The notes below the pieces were generated by a model. It had not been told where the DNA came from. It ran no database searches and was given only the letters and a program-made list of their open reading frames with translations. Both the position numbers and the translations under genes were made by a program. DNA of 64,000 nt from Ktedonobacter robiniae (GTDB lineage: Bacteria; Chloroflexota; Ktedonobacteria; Ktedonobacterales; Ktedonobacteraceae), in contig NZ_BNJG01000003.1 in assembly GCF_016587375.1 (NCBI RefSeq), positions 1,116,001 to 1,180,000 on the forward strand, in the 5' to 3' direction. Shown here in pieces: positions 61,716 to 64,000 of the stretch (position 1 is the first letter of the stretch; each line of letters begins with the position of its first letter).

Positions 61716-61793
61716 GAAATAAATTATAAACACAATTTATGGGGCACTGGCGAAGCTAGCCACCTCATAAATTGTGTTTATAATTTATTTCTT
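61716..61793. repeat. Long AT-rich inverted repeat after the GntR gene
   Basis: 30-bp arms (61716-61745 and 61764-61793, one wobble) with an 18-nt centre containing TGGC...GCCA. It begins 7 bp after the GntR stop and is followed by TTAAAAAG, consistent with a terminator. Unlike the others it has no flanking 13-nt mini-hairpin. Confidence 0.8.
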
Positions 61794-61968
61794 AAAAAGC
61801 TTAACGCCGCTTTAGAGTATAATAAATTCCTCTATAATCGGTTATGATGCTGAAACTTTTTCTATCGCTAGCCCGTACTAGTAAATGTAAATGATACAGC
61901 AATGGTTTTTCATAAAAGGTATCAATTAAGTCACTTTTTCAGAGCAAGGAAATGGAGGATCTAGAGTT

Positions 61969-62268
61969 ATGTTTACACAGGCTACTCTCGTACTTGCGGC
62001 CCTTGACCTTACCAGCATTGTATGGTGGCTGCTCGTCGGCTTGATCGCCGGTTTCCTGGCCAGCGTAGTGATGCGTGGTGGCGGCTACGGTATCGTCGGT
62101 GACATCGTCGTCGGTCTGATTGGCGCCTTCATCGGTGGCTTCCTGGCCAGCCTGGTGGGTATGGGTTCGAGCGGTTTCATCGGCACGATTATCATCGCCT
62201 TCATTGGCGCTTGTGTGTTAATCGCTCTCTTGCGCCTCGTCTCCCGTGGTACGGCTCGCCGCTACTAA
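61969..62268 (+). CDS. GlsB/YeaQ/YmgE family stress membrane protein
   Basis: A 99-residue protein with three hydrophobic, glycine-rich helices: IVWWLLVGLIAGFLASVVMR, GDIVVGLIGAFIGGFLASL and GTIIIAFIGACVLIALLRL, the pattern of the transglycosylase-associated protein family. The family is induced by stress in many bacteria; its molecular role is not known. GGAGG lies upstream of ATG 61969. It is monocistronic between palindromes. Confidence 0.88.
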   Translation: MFTQATLVLAALDLTSIVWWLLVGLIAGFLASVVMRGGGYGIVGDIVVGLIGAFIGGFLASLVGMGSSGFIGTIIIAFIGACVLIALLRLVSRGTARRY

Positions 62269-62297
62269 TAGCGCCTCGTCAATCCACGAGAAAAAAT

Positions 62298-62345
62298 AGA
62301 CAGAGAGAAGGAGCAGCCTCGCGAGGCTGCTCCTTCTCTCTGTCT
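62298..62345. repeat. 48-bp perfect palindrome
   Basis: Exact palindrome with 24-bp arms and no spacer (centre CCTCGCGAGG), 30 bp after the GlsB gene stop. Probable terminator of glsB. A composite element follows it within 20 bp. Confidence 0.85.
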
Positions 62346-62359
62346 GTTACTGCTGAAGA

Positions 62360-62443
62360 CTTCTCGCCACTACGTGGCTCGCAGGGTTATAGGGTGTGGT
62401 GGAAAAATGCCTGAGGCATTTTTCCACCACACCCTATAACCCT
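62360..62443. repeat. Composite palindrome, inverted copy of the 58.7-kb element
   Basis: Mini-hairpin GCCACTACGTGGC (62366-62378), four bases, then a perfect palindrome 62383-62443 with 30-bp arms. Flank and outer arm match 58699-58781 in reverse orientation; the inner arm differs. Confidence 0.85.
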
Positions 62444-62534
62444 TTATGGAGGGCGCGTAGTGCCTGATGAGCATGCTCTTGAGGCTGAAAATTCAGATAC
62501 CTGATAAAGTCAGGAGTTGAATTCACGTTTTTGT

Positions 62535-63860
62535 CTATTCAATAAGCTGTGCAGGCTCCTCGGGTGAGGTTTGGTCAGGACTGTTGGCTAGTGCGCCTGT
62601 GGGCAAAGGGATAGCTCCATGCAGTAAGGGATCGTGTGTGGCCTGCATCCATTGCATTAAACGCTGGCGCATGGCATCGGCAATTGTGGATAACTCAGGG
62701 TCATCGATGCGGTTACAGGCTTCATTTGGGTCAAAGAGCAGGTCATAGAGCTCTTCATCGCGCCTGGTCGCCTCCCCCCAGCCAGAACGCATCAGGAGAT
62801 CCTTGGTGGGACCATCATCGCAATTGGCCAGGATTGGCCTGCGATGGTGCGTATCGAAGTAGCGGATATACTTCCAACGCTGCGTACGTACGGCCCGCTG
62901 TGGCTCGTAGGCGGCGTGATAGTTCACCTCGGCGAAGATGGCCTCGTTAATCTGCTCACGCTCCTCGCGTATCAAGGGCAAGAGGGAGCACCCCTGCACC
63001 CACTCAGGCCTGGGCACATGTAGCAACTCGCAGAGCGTTGGATAGATATCGATATGCGAGACCAGGGCATCACAGACCTTCCCGCCACGAAATCCACCTG
63101 GGCCGCGCATCAAGAGCATCACCCCGATACCATGATCAGTCAGGTTACACTTCATCCTGGGAAAAGCGAGGCCGTGATCGGTAGTACAGATTACCAGCGT
63201 ATGCTCCGCCAGACCACTCTCCTCCAACGCCGCCAAGACCGCGCCAATGGCTTCATCAAGCTTTTGCACACTGGCCTTAAAGGCCGCCATGTCGCGCCTG
63301 ACTTCAGGCGTATCAGGCAGTGGCACGGGTGGCAAGATATACTTTTCATCCTGGGTAGAGAGCGGCTCGTGAAAGGGGCGATGCGTCTCCGAAAAACCAA
63401 TGGAAAGAAAACAGGGTTGAGGCAGGCCACTCTTCAAGAGTTGAACCGCTCTGGGAACAACATCTTTCGTATCTGCACTGGCGACCTCTACTATCTCATC
63501 ATAGCCAAGCAGAGTAGGATCGCGCGCCTCATGCTGCATACCAAGCAACAGCGAGGAGTAGCCCGCCGCGCGCAAAGCGTTCGCCAGGTGTTGTTGATAA
63601 TCATAGAGTGAGAAGCCGCGATGAGCCAGGCCTAGCATACCCGCCGAATGAGGACTCTGCCCGGTAAGCAGAGCGGCGCGACTGGGAGAGCAGGTAGAAG
63701 AGGCAGAGAAGGCCTGGCGAAACAGCACCCCCTGCTCCGCCAGGCGTTGCAGGTGTGGCGTGAGCAGAGCATGCCCATACGGTTGAATATAGCGACCTGT
63801 ATCATGCGAATGAATATACAAAATATTAGGCTGCAAAATATTGGGTCGTGCTTGCTCCAT
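62535..63860 (-). CDS. Sulfatase (formylglycine-dependent, type I)
   Basis: A 441-residue arylsulfatase-family enzyme. The N-terminal HSHDTGRYIQ supplies metal-binding Asp20; CSPSRAALLTGQ (Cys57) is the C-x-P-S-R site where Cys is converted to formylglycine; VICTTDHGLAFPRMK gives the second Asp-His pair; the C-terminal part has VNYHAAYEPQRAVRTQRWKY. No signal peptide is seen, so it appears cytoplasmic. It hydrolyses a sulfate ester, perhaps of a sugar or choline. A formylglycine-generating or anaerobic maturase is needed elsewhere. Transcribed toward the palindrome pair. Confidence 0.9.
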   Translation of the reverse strand: MEQARPNILQPNILYIHSHDTGRYIQPYGHALLTPHLQRLAEQGVLFRQAFSASSTCSPSRAALLTGQSPHSAGMLGLAHRGFSLYDYQQHLANALRAAGYSSLLLGMQHEARDPTLLGYDEIVEVASADTKDVVPRAVQLLKSGLPQPCFLSIGFSETHRPFHEPLSTQDEKYILPPVPLPDTPEVRRDMAAFKASVQKLDEAIGAVLAALEESGLAEHTLVICTTDHGLAFPRMKCNLTDHGIGVMLLMRGPGGFRGGKVCDALVSHIDIYPTLCELLHVPRPEWVQGCSLLPLIREEREQINEAIFAEVNYHAAYEPQRAVRTQRWKYIRYFDTHHRRPILANCDDGPTKDLLMRSGWGEATRRDEELYDLLFDPNEACNRIDDPELSTIADAMRQRLMQWMQATHDPLLHGAIPLPTGALANSPDQTSPEEPAQLIE

Positions 63861-63906
63861 AATTTTGCTCCTTTTTCTAGCTATCCGCTTACCTGGGTGT
63901 TAAAAG

Positions 63907-63975
63907 TCCATGTCTGCATGGATCCTATAAATATAACATAAGGTCCATGCCTAGACATGGACCTTATGTTATATT
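63907..63975. repeat. Small hairpin plus 20-bp palindrome at the right end
   Basis: TCCATG-TCTG-CATGGA (63907-63922) is followed by 20-bp arms 63930-63949 and 63956-63975 around a 6-nt loop. Both hairpins contain TCCATG/CATGGA. It lies upstream of the sulfatase start and probably ends a gene beyond the window. Confidence 0.75.
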
Positions 63976-64000
63976 CCCAGCAGGCAGGCTCATTAATTGC

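Overview
The window looks like chromosomal DNA from a free-living, probably soil-dwelling bacterium. The gene style (long intergenic hairpins, DUF4383 and GlsB membrane proteins, zinc-ribbon multi-pass proteins, DUF993 sugar operons, decayed IS5 and IS630 fragments) is most reminiscent of Ktedonobacteria (Chloroflexota). That assignment is inference; no rRNA or other marker gene is present.

Positions 1-4.3 kb hold housekeeping-type genes: a class I methyltransferase cut by the left edge, a GNAT acetyltransferase, a frame-disrupted double-length ThyX-like protein, a RdgB/HAM1 nucleotide pyrophosphatase and an IS630-type fragment. Positions 4.4-19.1 kb carry a minus-strand BREX type 1 operon in canonical order, brxA-brxB-brxC-pglX-pglZ-brxL, with a consensus promoter in front of brxA. 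Two things are unusual: pglX is split by a frameshift at a six-base G tract, and brxL ends before the Lon-like peptidase domain and is followed by an unknown gene.

Positions 19.2-38 kb extend the defence island: a HEAT-repeat protein, a membrane-anchored Mrr-type nuclease, a three-gene plus-strand operon (phospholipase D nuclease fused to an SF3-like ATPase; a 1061-residue unknown protein; a 1251-residue helicase), a GmrSD-type DUF262/DUF1524 enzyme, a frame-disrupted DUF1917 gene, an AAA+ ATPase and several small unknown genes. The three-gene operon is the best candidate here for an undescribed defence system.

Positions 38.6-42.2 kb hold an HD hydrolase, a ThiO-like glycine oxidase whose 3' end runs into an IS5 fragment, and a second FAD amine oxidase. 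From 43 kb to the end the DNA is metabolic and looks more GC-rich: a zinc-ribbon membrane protein (frame-disrupted) with a PKD-domain partner, a DUF4383 protein, a LacI-controlled sugar operon (Gfo/Idh, DUF993, TIM-barrel isomerase), a molybdenum hydroxylase operon resembling 4-hydroxybenzoyl-CoA reductase with a CoA ligase, a methyltransferase, a sensor kinase, a GntR regulator, a GlsB protein and a sulfatase.

Nearly every intergenic gap in this right-hand part contains a long perfect palindrome (20-35 bp arms), often beside a 13-nt mini-hairpin. The palindromes differ in sequence but share this architecture. Three genes (pglX, the zinc-ribbon gene and the molybdenum hydroxylase large subunit) are each out of frame by one missing base in a G/C run, so sequencing or assembly error must be weighed against real phase variation or decay.
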